DNA from: Oxalobacteraceae bacterium
GTDB taxonomy: Bacteria > Pseudomonadota > Gammaproteobacteria > Burkholderiales > Burkholderiaceae_D
Length of the DNA: 63,287 bases
NCBI GenBank assembly: GCA_027490725.1
Contig: JAIXXN010000080.1
Location: 1 to 63,287, forward strand
Direction of reading: 5' to 3'
Each line of letters begins with the position of its first letter. Within the stretch, counting starts at the first letter, position 1. Below are positions 18,512 to 27,034 of this stretch, piece by piece. Position numbers and translations under genes: made by a program. The notes beneath the pieces are model-generated. The model was not told the origin of the DNA, did no database searches, and saw only the letters and a list, made by a program, of their open reading frames with translations.

Positions 18512-19573
18512 TTAGTTCGTTGCCGCCGGCATTTCCGGCGCCTCGGCGTTGCGCGGCATCAGCTCGGTAATCAGCGTCGAGATATGCGGCAACACATCAT
18601 TTTTGGCAGCATCATACGCGCGCTGGATTGCCCATTCAAACGAATAGGCATCCGCACCGCCATGGCTCTTGAACACCAGACCGCGCAAACCCAGCAGACT
18701 GGCGCCATTGTAGCGCGACGGCGAGAGGCGTTTTTTAATGTTATTCAGTGCACCGCGGCCGAGCAGAGCGCTCAGCATGGTCAGCGGATTACGGGTGAAT
18801 TCCGACTTCACCGTATCGGCAAAGAAGCGCGCCACACCTTCGACAGCCTTCAGCGTGACATTACCGGTAAAGCCATCGCACACCACCAGATCGGTGGTGC
18901 CTTTGAAAATATCATTGCCTTCCACGTTGCCGTAGAAGTTCAGCGCACCGCGCTCGTGATCGGCCTGCAGCAGTTTGCTGGTAGCTTTGACCACGTCGTT
19001 ACCCTTGATGTCCTCGGTGCCCACGTTGAGCAGACCGAGCGTTGGACGGGCAATGTTTTCCATGGCCGACACCATCACCGAACCCATGATAGCGAACTGG
19101 TGCAGGTGATGCGGTTCGCAATCGACGTTGGCGCCAAGGTCCAGCATATAGGTCGGACCGCCCTTCTGGTTGGGCATGATGCTGCAGATCGCAGGACGGT
19201 CAACACCCGTCATAGTCTTCAGGACATAGCGCGCCACGGCCATCAGCGCGCCGGTATTGCCGGCCGAAACGCAGGCTTGCGTCTTGCCGTCTTTAACTTG
19301 TTCGATCGCCACGCGCATCGAAGAATCCTTCTTGCGGCGTAAGGCGACTTCCAGCGGATCATCCATGGCCACCTGTTCGGAGGCGTGCACGATGCTCAGA
19401 CGCGGCTGGGCCTCGGCGTGATGCTTTTTCAATTCGGCGCGAAGCACCTCTTCCAGACCGACCAGTACCAGTTCGGCATCTGCGTGCTGCTTGAGGAAGG
19501 AAATTGCTGCGGGAATCGTGACCGATGGACCGTGGTCGCCGCCCATGCAGTCGATAGAAATTTTGATGGTCAT
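18512..19573 (-). CDS. plsX: Phosphate acyltransferase PlsX
   Basis: PlsX converts acyl-ACP to acyl-phosphate for phospholipid synthesis by PlsY. The ATG at 19573 gives a 353-residue protein beginning TIKISIDCMGGDHGPS, the usual N-terminal motif. A start at 19636 would add 21 unrelated residues. Conserved VSAGNTGALMAVA and VCDGFTGN segments are present. It lies between rpmF and fabH as in E. coli, linking membrane lipid supply with ribosomal protein L32. Confidence 0.96.
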   Translation of the reverse strand: MTIKISIDCMGGDHGPSVTIPAAISFLKQHADAELVLVGLEEVLRAELKKHHAEAQPRLSIVHASEQVAMDDPLEVALRRKKDSSMRVAIEQVKDGKTQACVSAGNTGALMAVARYVLKTMTGVDRPAICSIMPNQKGGPTYMLDLGANVDCEPHHLHQFAIMGSVMVSAMENIARPTLGLLNVGTEDIKGNDVVKATSKLLQADHERGALNFYGNVEGNDIFKGTTDLVVCDGFTGNVTLKAVEGVARFFADTVKSEFTRNPLTMLSALLGRGALNNIKKRLSPSRYNGASLLGLRGLVFKSHGGADAYSFEWAIQRAYDAAKNDVLPHISTLITELMPRNAEAPEMPAATN

Positions 19574-19766
19574 TTGTATTGATTCAGTACCACGCTCCAG
19601 CCCCGGTGGGACAAGCTGCGGCAAGCGGCGGACCAATCAACTCCAGGTCTACGCGTTTCAAAATGACGGTGTGCAAAGACAATTGCAGCCGAAGATAAAG
19701 AAAAAGCGATGCTGCGCGCCTTATACACGTAGCACCGCCTATTTCTGAGTCCAGCAAAAGCGTCGA

Positions 19767-19949
19767 TTACTCGTCGTTTTTGGTTTTCAGGACTTTACGA
19801 CCACGATAGAAGCCGTTAGGGCTGATATGGTGACGCAGGTGGGTTTCACCGGTGGTAGGCTCGATACCCAGTTGTGGAGCAACCAGGAAATCGTGCGAAC
19901 GGTGCATACCGCGCTTCGAAGGGGACTTCTTGTTCTGTTGAACTGCCAT
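19767..19949 (-). CDS. rpmF: 50S ribosomal protein L32
   Basis: A 60-residue basic ribosomal protein. It begins AVQQNKKSPSKRGMHRSHD and has the LRHHISPNGFYRGRKV C-terminal motif of proteobacterial L32. No zinc-binding cysteines are present, as in E. coli. It lies between yceD and plsX, the usual order. Confidence 0.97.
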   Translation of the reverse strand: MAVQQNKKSPSKRGMHRSHDFLVAPQLGIEPTTGETHLRHHISPNGFYRGRKVLKTKNDE

Positions 19950-20126
19950 GTTAATGACTCCTAATACTAAGTTCTAAAATTTTAACACATTCGACCAGCA
20001 AATACATGCGAATCGAGTATCCTACCAGCAAAATTTCTTGCAGGCATTAGTGTATTGCTTTACTACGGTTCACTGCTAACTTGCCATACTCGACTACAAC
20101 ACGCGTTTGACACGTTCTTTACAACA

Positions 20127-20627
20127 CTACTTATTCGGGGTCAGGCCCTTGAGGGCTTCGAAAGGCGACAATTTCGCGCTTTTTGCCTTGTCCAGCAGAG
20201 CGGCATCGGGGCAGACTGCATGCTTCGGCGTATGCGGCAAGGCCAGCAACGCTTCGTCTTCCACCATATCCATCAGCTCCATGCTGCGGCTACCGACGAT
20301 CACATCGATCGTCTCATCATCTAGCATTGCTTCGATTTCATCTGCTTGCTCGTCATCTTTACCGAGCATCAGCAGCGTCGCCGAATCAATGGTGTGCGCA
20401 TAAGGCGTCAGGCAGCGCTGGCAAACCAGTTGCACGGAACCGGCAACGGACAGCGTTATCTGTGGGAAGCCCATCTTGCTCGTGGCACCTACGGCACGCC
20501 AGGTAATCGTGCCGGACTGATCCGCACATTCCTTGGCTAAACGGGTCATTTCGGCAACAGGCGTCACGCCTTGCTGGCTGCCGTTGCTCCGACAAAATTC
20601 AAAAGCGTCGATCACAATAGCATTCAT
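20127..20627 (-). CDS. yceD: YceD (DUF177) family protein, 23S rRNA accumulation protein
   Basis: A 166-residue protein with the DUF177 core QLVCQRCLTPYAHTID and an acidic segment DDEQADEIEAMLDDE. In E. coli YceD is linked to 23S rRNA accumulation, and its biochemical role is unclear. It precedes rpmF by 177 bp and is divergent from maf/yceF, the same neighbourhood as in E. coli. Confidence 0.93.
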   Translation of the reverse strand: MNAIVIDAFEFCRSNGSQQGVTPVAEMTRLAKECADQSGTITWRAVGATSKMGFPQITLSVAGSVQLVCQRCLTPYAHTIDSATLLMLGKDDEQADEIEAMLDDETIDVIVGSRSMELMDMVEDEALLALPHTPKHAVCPDAALLDKAKSAKLSPFEALKGLTPNK

Positions 20628-20765
20628 TACAGAAATTTTCCCCGGAAAACCTGCGATAATAGCAGGGTTTTCAGTCGTTCGTCAAAGCCTAAGCGTAATT
20701 TCTCGATTCCGGGACCATTCTGGGCCCATTACGCGGCCGGCGACAGAGCATATAACATTCCCCTC

Positions 20766-21371
20766 ATGACCACAAGTTTACCCTTACCCCGTTTAATCCT
20801 CGCCTCCAGTTCCAGCTACCGCAAAGAATTGCTGAGCCGCCTGCGCCTCCCCTTCGAAGTGGCGCTGCCGGACATCGATGAAACGCCGCTAGCTGGTGAA
20901 AGCCCGGACGCTACCGCACTACGACTGGCACGCGAGAAAGCGGCCGCGGTGGCGGCGCGCCTGCCCGGCTGTCTGGTGATCGGCTCGGATCAGGTGGCCA
21001 CGCTGGACGGCGCCCAGATCGGCAAGCCGGGCGACCACGCCCGCGCTTTAGCACAATTGCAACAAATGCGTGGCCGCACCGTGGTGTTCCATACCGCGCT
21101 ATGCCTGTGGGATGGCCGCGACGGCAGCCACCAACTCGATGAAATCCGCGCCCACGTGCGCTTCCGCGACCTGCCGGACGCCGAACTGGACGCCTATCTG
21201 CGCATCGAACAGCCGTATGACTGCGCCGGCAGCGCCAAGAACGAAGGTCTGGGCATTGCCATCCTCGAACGCATCGATAGTGATGATCCGACCGCCCTCA
21301 CCGGCCTGCCCTTAATCGCCCTGACCGGCATGCTGCGCAAGGTCGGCATGCCCTTTTTTAATCTTGAATGA
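20766..21371 (+). CDS. Maf/YceF-type nucleoside triphosphate pyrophosphatase
   Basis: A house-cleaning pyrophosphatase of the Maf family. The YceF branch prefers 7-methyl-GTP. The ATG at 20766 starts a 201-residue protein with PRLILASSSSYRKELLSRL, then DIDETPLAGE, IGSDQVATLDG and the CAGSAKNEGLG segment, which match YceF more than the dTTP-type Maf. The open frame further upstream overlaps yceD antisense and is not expected to be translated. It lies divergent from yceD and overlaps the next gene by ATGA. Confidence 0.93.
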   Translation: MTTSLPLPRLILASSSSYRKELLSRLRLPFEVALPDIDETPLAGESPDATALRLAREKAAAVAARLPGCLVIGSDQVATLDGAQIGKPGDHARALAQLQQMRGRTVVFHTALCLWDGRDGSHQLDEIRAHVRFRDLPDAELDAYLRIEQPYDCAGSAKNEGLGIAILERIDSDDPTALTGLPLIALTGMLRKVGMPFFNLE

Positions 21372-22102
21372 ACACTATGACCGGTACCCTCTTTCTCATC
21401 CCGAACACCCTGGGCGACACCGAAACCCTCAGCTCGGTACTCCCTGAACAGGTGCAGGAGCTAACCTCCCGCCTCGATTATTTCGTCGCTGAAAATGCCA
21501 AAACGGCACGCGCCTTCCTGAAACTGGTACATGCGCGCCATCCGCTCGCCAAGCCGCTGCAGGAAATCCAGATTTCCGAACTCAACGTCAACACCCCCGC
21601 CAGCGCACTGGCTGGCCTGCTGGCGCCACTGCTGGCCGGTCAGGATGGTGGACTGGTGTCGGAGGCCGGCGTGCCGGCCGTGGCCGATCCCGGCGCCGAT
21701 CTGGTGCGTCTGGCACACCAGATCGGCATCCCCGTGCGTCCACTGGTGGGTCCGTCGTCGCTGCTGCTGGCTGTGATGGCTAGTGGCCTGAACGGCCAAA
21801 GCTTCGCCTTCAACGGCTATTTGCCCACCGACGCGGCGCAGCGTAGCAGCCGCATCAAGGAACTGGAACTGCGTTCACGCAAGGAAAAGCAGACTCAGCT
21901 GTTTATCGAAACACCCTACCGTAATGGCGCCATGCTGGAAGCACTGAGTGCAGCCTGTGCACCGGCTACGCTGATCTGTGTCGCAACCGATCTGAGCCTG
22001 CCTAGCGAAACCATCCGCACGATGACGGCCGCCAAGTGGAAAAGCGCAGCGGCGCCCGACTTCCACAAAAAACCCACCGTGTTCCTGCTGCTGGGACAGT
22101 AG
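21368..22102 (+). CDS. RsmI-like SAM-dependent methyltransferase (tetrapyrrole methylase fold)
   Basis: A 244-residue protein with the tetrapyrrole methylase fold. It starts GTLFLIPNTLGD, has VSEAGVPAVADPGADLVR and the VGPSSLLLAVMASGLNG motif, and IETPYRN near the C-terminus. RsmI, which 2'-O-methylates 16S rRNA C1402, shares these motifs but is longer. This shorter form is common beside maf in Burkholderiales, and its substrate is unknown. It overlaps maf by 4 bp. Confidence 0.85.
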   Translation: MNTMTGTLFLIPNTLGDTETLSSVLPEQVQELTSRLDYFVAENAKTARAFLKLVHARHPLAKPLQEIQISELNVNTPASALAGLLAPLLAGQDGGLVSEAGVPAVADPGADLVRLAHQIGIPVRPLVGPSSLLLAVMASGLNGQSFAFNGYLPTDAAQRSSRIKELELRSRKEKQTQLFIETPYRNGAMLEALSAACAPATLICVATDLSLPSETIRTMTAAKWKSAAAPDFHKKPTVFLLLGQ

Positions 22103-22112
22103 TCGTGGAATT

Positions 22113-22148
22113 GCGCCAGCCCGATCGCCCCGGCATGCGGGCTGGCGC
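22113..22148. terminator. Bidirectional hairpin between convergent genes
   Basis: GCGCCAGCCCG (22113-22123) and CGGGCTGGCGC (22138-22148) form a perfect 11-bp stem between the methyltransferase and the EAL-HDOD gene, which converge here. No T run is present on either side. Confidence 0.55.
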
Positions 22149-22151
22149 CAC

Positions 22152-23420
22152 TCAGATGCCGCGCGTGTAGTCACTCACCCATTCGATGGCGGCCAGCTGG
22201 ATCGCGTACAGCGCCGCCGGCGTCAGGCTGAGCTCATGCAGACGCTGCGCCAGATGCCGGCCATCGCGCCCCTGTTCGATCTGCTCGATCAGGCTCAGCA
22301 TGCCGCCATAATCGCCTGCCCGGTACAGCAATGCCGTGCGCACCTCTTCCAGCACGTGCACGCTATCGAGCACATCACTCATGTGCATCGAGAACAGCGT
22401 GTCCATCAGCGACATCACCCCCACCGTAAAACCGATGTCGGCATTGACCCGCTGCCCCGGGCGCAGGTGTTCGACCATCAGTTCCAGCGTTTTACCGCGT
22501 GTGGTGGCCAGTTGCAGCAAGGGGGAAGTAAATTCCTGAATCGCCCCGTTCTTCACGTATAGCAGGATCTGCAGCCAGCGCTTGAACTGGCGCCGCCCCA
22601 GTACCATCAGCGCGTGTCCTACCGAGTTGACGCGACAGCGTGCCCCGACCGCCGGGGTATTCACCAGCCTGAGCAGATTGAGCGTGATCAGCGCATCATG
22701 CTTAACGCTGCGTTCGATTTCCTCGCTGGCAGCGTCGTTATTGAGCAGATCGAGCAGATGCAGCACGCTGCGCTGGGACGGTGAAATCTTTTTACCGCTG
22801 AGGATCATGGGACGGGCGAAGTAATAGCCCTGGAAGTACTCGAAGCCGAGATCCATACATTGCTGGAATTCGTCGAAGGTCTCGACTTTTTCCGCCAATA
22901 GCTTCTGGCGCGGATTCTTGAACTGGCGCGCCAGTGCCGGCAACTGGTCCGGCCCCATTTCGTGGATATCGATCTTGATCACATCGCACAGATGCTGGAG
23001 CTTCTGTACGTCGTCGGACTGGCTGATCACGTCATCGAGCGCAAAGCGGAAGCCAGCCCGTTTCAGCTCACCTATCCGCTCCAGCAATTCCGGTGTGGCC
23101 TGCACGGTTTCCAGAATTTCGAGGATGACTTTATCGGGTGGCAGGAAGCGGATGAAATCGCTCATCAGCCCAATGGCATCGACATTGACGAAGGCCATCT
23201 GATCACCGACCACCTGCCCCATGCCGAGCTCGGAGGCGTGGGCGATCACGCTGGCGGTGGCCAGCACATCATCGGTCACACAGGCATCGTTGGCTAGCCG
23301 TCCGTCGCGGAACAGTAGCTCATAGGCGACCAGCCGCTGTCCCCGGTTGAGGATGGGCTGCCGTGCCAGAAAGAAGTTGTCGTGCGGACTGCTCGCTACG
23401 GGTGAAGGCGCTAACATCAT
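22152..23420 (-). CDS. EAL-HDOD (YuxH-type) signalling protein
   Basis: About 422 residues from the ATG at 23420, with GGGGTG upstream. A GTG two codons earlier is possible. The N-terminal half starts FFLARQPILNRGQRLVAYELLFRDG, where the catalytic E-x-L of EAL phosphodiesterases appears as YELL in a divergent context, so activity on c-di-GMP is doubtful. The C-terminal half is an HDOD domain (HALMVLGRRQFKRWLQILLYV). Such proteins bind c-di-GMP or act as scaffolds. It is a single gene facing a convergent neighbour. Confidence 0.88.
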   Translation of the reverse strand: MMLAPSPVASSPHDNFFLARQPILNRGQRLVAYELLFRDGRLANDACVTDDVLATASVIAHASELGMGQVVGDQMAFVNVDAIGLMSDFIRFLPPDKVILEILETVQATPELLERIGELKRAGFRFALDDVISQSDDVQKLQHLCDVIKIDIHEMGPDQLPALARQFKNPRQKLLAEKVETFDEFQQCMDLGFEYFQGYYFARPMILSGKKISPSQRSVLHLLDLLNNDAASEEIERSVKHDALITLNLLRLVNTPAVGARCRVNSVGHALMVLGRRQFKRWLQILLYVKNGAIQEFTSPLLQLATTRGKTLELMVEHLRPGQRVNADIGFTVGVMSLMDTLFSMHMSDVLDSVHVLEEVRTALLYRAGDYGGMLSLIEQIEQGRDGRHLAQRLHELSLTPAALYAIQLAAIEWVSDYTRGI

Positions 23421-23452
23421 GGGCACACCCCATTCTGTAACCTGTTCAGTTA

Positions 23453-23479
23453 CGGCAGAGCGTCTCTGGCGCTCTGCCG
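23453..23479 (-). terminator. Hairpin downstream of rlmJ
   Basis: CGGCAGAGCG (23453-23462) and CGCTCTGCCG (23470-23479) form a perfect 10-bp stem with a 7-base loop, 40 bp after the rlmJ stop. No T run follows. Confidence 0.5.
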
Positions 23480-23518
23480 CTCACGTTCAGACTATACCCA
23501 CCATGCATTGCTGACAAC

Positions 23519-24664
23519 TTATTTCTGTCGATTAACAGGTCGACGCGGTCCAGTGTTGCGTCCATCCGTCGCCGGGCGGGCCACGCCGGGACGACCATTG
23601 GCGGGTCCACCAGCGCGCGGTGCGCCCGGCCCCGTCGGACGACCGGTTCCGGCCGGCGCGTTGCGTGGCGCACCGAGCGGCGTGTTGCGCGCAGCGCTGA
23701 GGGGCGCATTGCGGCTGGTACCGGGCGCCGCAGCACGCGGCGTACGGGTCGATGCCATACCGTTGCCACGCAGTGGCGTCGGCGTACCGGATTCCAGCGT
23801 GAAACGCGCGCCACTGTCTTTCGCCAGCGCCTTCACCAGATACGGCATCACCTGCTTGAGCATAGGCTCCAGCGTATAGGGCGGATTCAGGATGAACATG
23901 CCGCTGCTATGCAGGCCGAAACCATCGGGCTGCGGGGTGTGGGTGGTCAGCACCACATTCAGCCATTCGCCGCACTGTAACTGTTTCAGCTTATCGGCGA
24001 ACTGACGCGACTCCATGCGCTGCAGCAGCGGATACCAGACCGCATAGGTGCCGCCAGGGAAACGCACCAGCGCTTCGGCCAGCGTATCTTTGACCTTTTT
24101 ATAGTCCTGTTTATCTTCATAGGGCGGATCGATCAGCACCAGCGCGCGCCGCGATGGTGGCGGCAGCAAGGCTTTCAGCGACTGGAAGCCATCGCCGCGG
24201 GTCACCAGTACGCGCTTGCCGCGCACGGTCGGACGAATGCCCTGTTCGGCCGCATGCTCTTCGAGCTTGCGGAAGTTATCGGCCAGCAGCTTGGAATCAG
24301 CCGGGTGCAATTCGAACAGACGCAGACGGTCATGCTCGCGCGCCACCTGATCGGCGATATACGGCGAGCCGGGGTAATAGCGCATCTTGCCGCTCGGATT
24401 CATGGCGCGAATCAGATCCACGTATTCCTTCAGCTCCGGCGGCAGATCGGTGCGCTCCCACAGGGGGCCAATACCGGTATCGTACTCGGCATTTTTCGAG
24501 GCAAAAGTACCGTCCAGCGCGTACACGCCAGCGCCGGAATGGGTATCGATATAGCTGTAGGCAGTATCTTTCTGGTTCAGATACTGCAGCAACTGGATGG
24601 TGACGAAGTGCTTGAGCACATCAGCGTGATTACCCGCGTGAAAGGCGTGACGGTAACTTAACAT
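23519..24664 (-). CDS. rlmJ: 23S rRNA (adenine(2030)-N6)-methyltransferase with basic disordered tail
   Basis: RlmJ methylates A2030 of 23S rRNA. The protein starts LSYRHAFHAGNHADVLKHF, the family signature, and has the catalytic motif LVLIDPPYE. The enzyme ends near residue 285 in E. coli. Here a further ~95 residues rich in Arg, Pro, Gly and Ala (RNAPLSAARNTPLGAPRNAP and similar) follow, giving 381 residues in total. The tail is probably disordered and may bind RNA. The gene is divergent from the small-protein unit at 24916. Confidence 0.93.
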   Translation of the reverse strand: MLSYRHAFHAGNHADVLKHFVTIQLLQYLNQKDTAYSYIDTHSGAGVYALDGTFASKNAEYDTGIGPLWERTDLPPELKEYVDLIRAMNPSGKMRYYPGSPYIADQVAREHDRLRLFELHPADSKLLADNFRKLEEHAAEQGIRPTVRGKRVLVTRGDGFQSLKALLPPPSRRALVLIDPPYEDKQDYKKVKDTLAEALVRFPGGTYAVWYPLLQRMESRQFADKLKQLQCGEWLNVVLTTHTPQPDGFGLHSSGMFILNPPYTLEPMLKQVMPYLVKALAKDSGARFTLESGTPTPLRGNGMASTRTPRAAAPGTSRNAPLSAARNTPLGAPRNAPAGTGRPTGPGAPRAGGPANGRPGVARPATDGRNTGPRRPVNRQK

Positions 24665-24915
24665 GAGGGGGACTTTCTATGAAAACAATGCGGCATCCTG
24701 CCAGAAAGAGCAGAACTATGCCGCATTATCGCCCAGAACGGGCCGCCCGCCAAAAAAGCCCGAAGTTCAGTCCGAACTTCACGGCGACGGTCAGCGCACA
24801 CAGCGGCCCAGACCTAAGCGTACACATCGATTACATCAAACCGCGCGCACGGCGGCTCCCTATGATGAACCTACCGCGCTGCATCCGCACGCGAGGTTCA
24901 TCAACGGAGGAATTT

Positions 24916-25173
24916 ATGGCTTTCAATAATGTAGGTCCGCTGACCTTCCTGGCGCCGGGACAAACGGCATTCTGGAGCTACAGCTATCCCGGCGATCAAG
25001 GCACCCAGTTTGCCTCGGCCGACGTGAAGGCGCCCAACCAGGGCGCGGTGCACATGGCAGACCAGCAAGGCAAGCGCAAAGAGAACAACGGCAATGCCAC
25101 CTACTTTGTGCAGATCCACAATAACGGCGTCGGTGGCGCTTTCCACAATCTGCAAGGCGGAGGCATGTCATGA
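24916..25173 (+). CDS. Small protein of unknown function, first gene of a pair
   Basis: An 85-residue protein starting AFNNVGPLTFLAPGQTAFWS. The start at 24916 is set by GGAGG (24906-24910) at 5-base spacing. The longer open frame upstream has no such site. It is rich in aromatic and Gly/Asn residues (AFWSYSYPGDQGTQFASAD) with an ordered C-terminal TYFVQIHNNGVGGAFHNL segment. This suggests a small beta-sandwich, perhaps a binding domain, with no signal peptide. I do not recognise a family. It overlaps the next gene by 4 bp. Confidence 0.75.
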   Translation: MAFNNVGPLTFLAPGQTAFWSYSYPGDQGTQFASADVKAPNQGAVHMADQQGKRKENNGNATYFVQIHNNGVGGAFHNLQGGGMS

Positions 25174-25394
25174 AGATGACCATCATCACCGACGACCAGG
25201 ACAACATCCTCGGCGCCGTACAGGGCCACTCGCTCAGCGAGCAGCAGGGTCAGATCGAAGCGACCGTATCATTTGCGCCTGGCCACAAAACCCATCAGCT
25301 GGAAGTGGACGACGATCTTGCCACCATCGATGACATCGACAGCTTCCAGGAACGCCTGAAACAGCATCTGTGCCAGCACCTCGGCAAACCCTGA
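25170..25394 (+). CDS. Small acidic protein of unknown function, second gene of a pair
   Basis: A 74-residue acidic protein starting KMTIITDDQDNILGAVQGHS, with an alpha/beta pattern and an amphipathic C-terminal helix (FQERLKQHLCQHL). Its ATG lies inside the end of the preceding gene (ATGA), with GGAGG at 25159-25163 upstream, so translation is probably coupled. No family is recognised. The pair may encode partners. Confidence 0.7.
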   Translation: MKMTIITDDQDNILGAVQGHSLSEQQGQIEATVSFAPGHKTHQLEVDDDLATIDDIDSFQERLKQHLCQHLGKP

Positions 25395-25436
25395 GGCCTT
25401 GGCCGTAGCGCCCGTCTGCGCTACGGCCATTCCTCA
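25391..25436. terminator. Bidirectional hairpin between small-protein pair and aceA
   Basis: GGCCGTAGCGC (25401-25411) and GCGCTACGGCC (25418-25428) form a perfect 11-bp stem with a 6-base loop, extended by TGAGG/CCTCA arms. It lies between two convergent transcripts. Confidence 0.65.
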
Positions 25437-25444
25437 GCCAGCCT

Positions 25445-26743
25445 TTACGCCACCCGCGCTTCGAAGAATTGCTCGTCTTCCGTCGAGCCCTGCAGTGCCG
25501 TGGTCGACGACAGGCCGCGCTGTATACACTGGGTCACTTCGTCAAAATAGCCGGTGCCGACTTCGCGCTGATGCTTGACGGCAGAGAAGCCCCGCTCGGC
25601 GGCAGCAAATTCCGCCTCTTGCAACTCGACGAAGGCCGTCATATGGCGCCGCGCATAGCCATGTGCCAGATGGAACATGCTGTAGTTGAGTGCATGGAAA
25701 CCGGCTAGCGTGATGAACTGGAATTTATAACCCATTGCCGCCAGCTCGCGCTGGAAGCGGGCAATGGTGGCGTCGTCCAGATTTTTCTTCCAGTTAAACG
25801 ACGGTGAACAGTTGTAGGCCAGCAGTTTGCCGGGGAACTGGGCATGCACGGCTTCGGCGAAACGCTTGGCATAAGCCAGATCCGGCTTGCCCGTCTCGCA
25901 CCACACCAGATCGGCAAACGGCGCGTAAGCCAGCGCCCGTGCCAGCGCCTGCTCCAGCCCTTTGCGCACCTTGTAAAAGCCTTCCACAGTGCGCTCGCCG
26001 GTGCAGAACGGCCGGTCATACTCGTCGATATCCGAGATCAGCAGATCAGCGCCGTCAGCATCGGTGCGGGCAATCAGCAGCGTCGGCGTGCCCATCACAT
26101 CGGCCGCCAGACGGGCCGCCGTCAGTTTCTCGATCGCTTCGCGGGTCGGCACCAGCACTTTGCCACCCATATGGCCGCATTTCTTGGCCGAGGCTAGCTG
26201 GTCTTCGAAGTGCACGCCGGCAGCGCCCGCCTCTATCATGGCCTTCATCAACTCGTAGGCATTCAGCACGCCGCCGAAGCCGGCTTCCGCATCGGCCACG
26301 ATGGGTGCAAAATAATCGATCTCGTCGCGCCCTTCCGACCATTGAATCTGATCGGCCCGCTGCAGGGTGTTGTTGATGCGCTTCACCGCCGTCGGCACCG
26401 AGTTGACGGGATATAGCGACTGGTCGGGATACATTTCACCGGCCAGATTGGCATCGCCCGCCACCTGCCAGCCGGACAGATAAATCGCTTTCAGCCCGGC
26501 TTTGACCTGCTGCAACGCCTGATTACCGGTGACCGCCCCCAGCGCGTGCACTTGCGACTCCTGCTGCAGCAGTCGCCACAGTTTTTCCGCACCCCGTTGC
26601 GCCAGCGTATGACTGACCGGCAGCGAGCCACGCAAGCGCACCACGTCGGCCGCGCTATAGGTCCGCCGCACACCTGCCCAGCGCGGATCGGTATCCCATT
26701 CCTGCTGAAGTGCGGCAATCTGCTGTTCTCGAGTGGACATCAT
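25445..26743 (-). CDS. aceA: Isocitrate lyase
   Basis: Splits isocitrate to succinate and glyoxylate, the first step of the glyoxylate bypass used on acetate and fatty acids. The start at 26743 (ATG ATG) is supported by GGGGA five bases upstream and gives 432 residues. The active-site motif SAKKCGHMGGK and the NSVPTAVKRINN and YNCSPSFNWKK segments are intact. Upstream is a region with two palindromes, probably regulatory. No malate synthase gene is beside it. Confidence 0.96.
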   Translation of the reverse strand: MMSTREQQIAALQQEWDTDPRWAGVRRTYSAADVVRLRGSLPVSHTLAQRGAEKLWRLLQQESQVHALGAVTGNQALQQVKAGLKAIYLSGWQVAGDANLAGEMYPDQSLYPVNSVPTAVKRINNTLQRADQIQWSEGRDEIDYFAPIVADAEAGFGGVLNAYELMKAMIEAGAAGVHFEDQLASAKKCGHMGGKVLVPTREAIEKLTAARLAADVMGTPTLLIARTDADGADLLISDIDEYDRPFCTGERTVEGFYKVRKGLEQALARALAYAPFADLVWCETGKPDLAYAKRFAEAVHAQFPGKLLAYNCSPSFNWKKNLDDATIARFQRELAAMGYKFQFITLAGFHALNYSMFHLAHGYARRHMTAFVELQEAEFAAAERGFSAVKHQREVGTGYFDEVTQCIQRGLSSTTALQGSTEDEQFFEARVA

Positions 26744-26790
26744 GTTCTTCCCCTGCAAAATATAAAATTCCTTGAATCCATGATAGACCT

Positions 26791-26823
26791 TTTGTGCTCC
26801 GCACAAATAGTCTTATATAAGAC
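26791..26823. promoter_or_regulatory. Two adjacent palindromes upstream of aceA
   Basis: TTTGTGC-TCC-GCACAAA (26791-26807) is a perfect 7-bp inverted repeat and GTCTTATATAAGAC (26810-26823) is a perfect 14-bp palindrome. Together they lie about 50-80 bp upstream of the aceA start, the usual place for an operator. No regulator can be named from this alone. Confidence 0.55.
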
Positions 26824-26966
26824 ACATGATCGAATTTAAATCATTCAAAATCAATCACTTGGAAACTATTTTTCAGGATATGGAAAACCATTTCTTAAAA
26901 TGGAAGAAGTACGCTGCAGCGCGAGCGGGGCGATGCCGCAATGTGAAATGAAGATTCCGCCAGATG
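26824..26966. other. Intergenic segment upstream of the aceA operator
   Basis: A/T-richer sequence between the aceA palindromes and the terminator of the PEP-CTERM gene. No convincing gene or RNA is seen. Confidence 0.4.
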
Positions 26967-27002
26967 AAAAAAATCCCCCTGCGTACCAGTACGGAGGGGG
27001 AT
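26967..27002 (-). terminator. Rho-independent terminator of the PEP-CTERM gene
   Basis: On the minus strand ATCCCCCT and AGGGGGAT arms with an inner GTACG/CGTAC pair close a hairpin, followed by seven T residues (26973-26967). It lies 33 bp after the PEP-CTERM gene stop. Confidence 0.85.
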
Positions 27003-27034
27003 GCTGGCTGCCGCAGGCGGCGCTGCCTGCAGTC

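Noticed and set aside
24679..24915. N-terminal extension of the small protein at 24916
   Set aside because: The extension is Arg/Lys/Pro-rich and has no ribosome-binding site, while GGAGG precedes the ATG at 24916.
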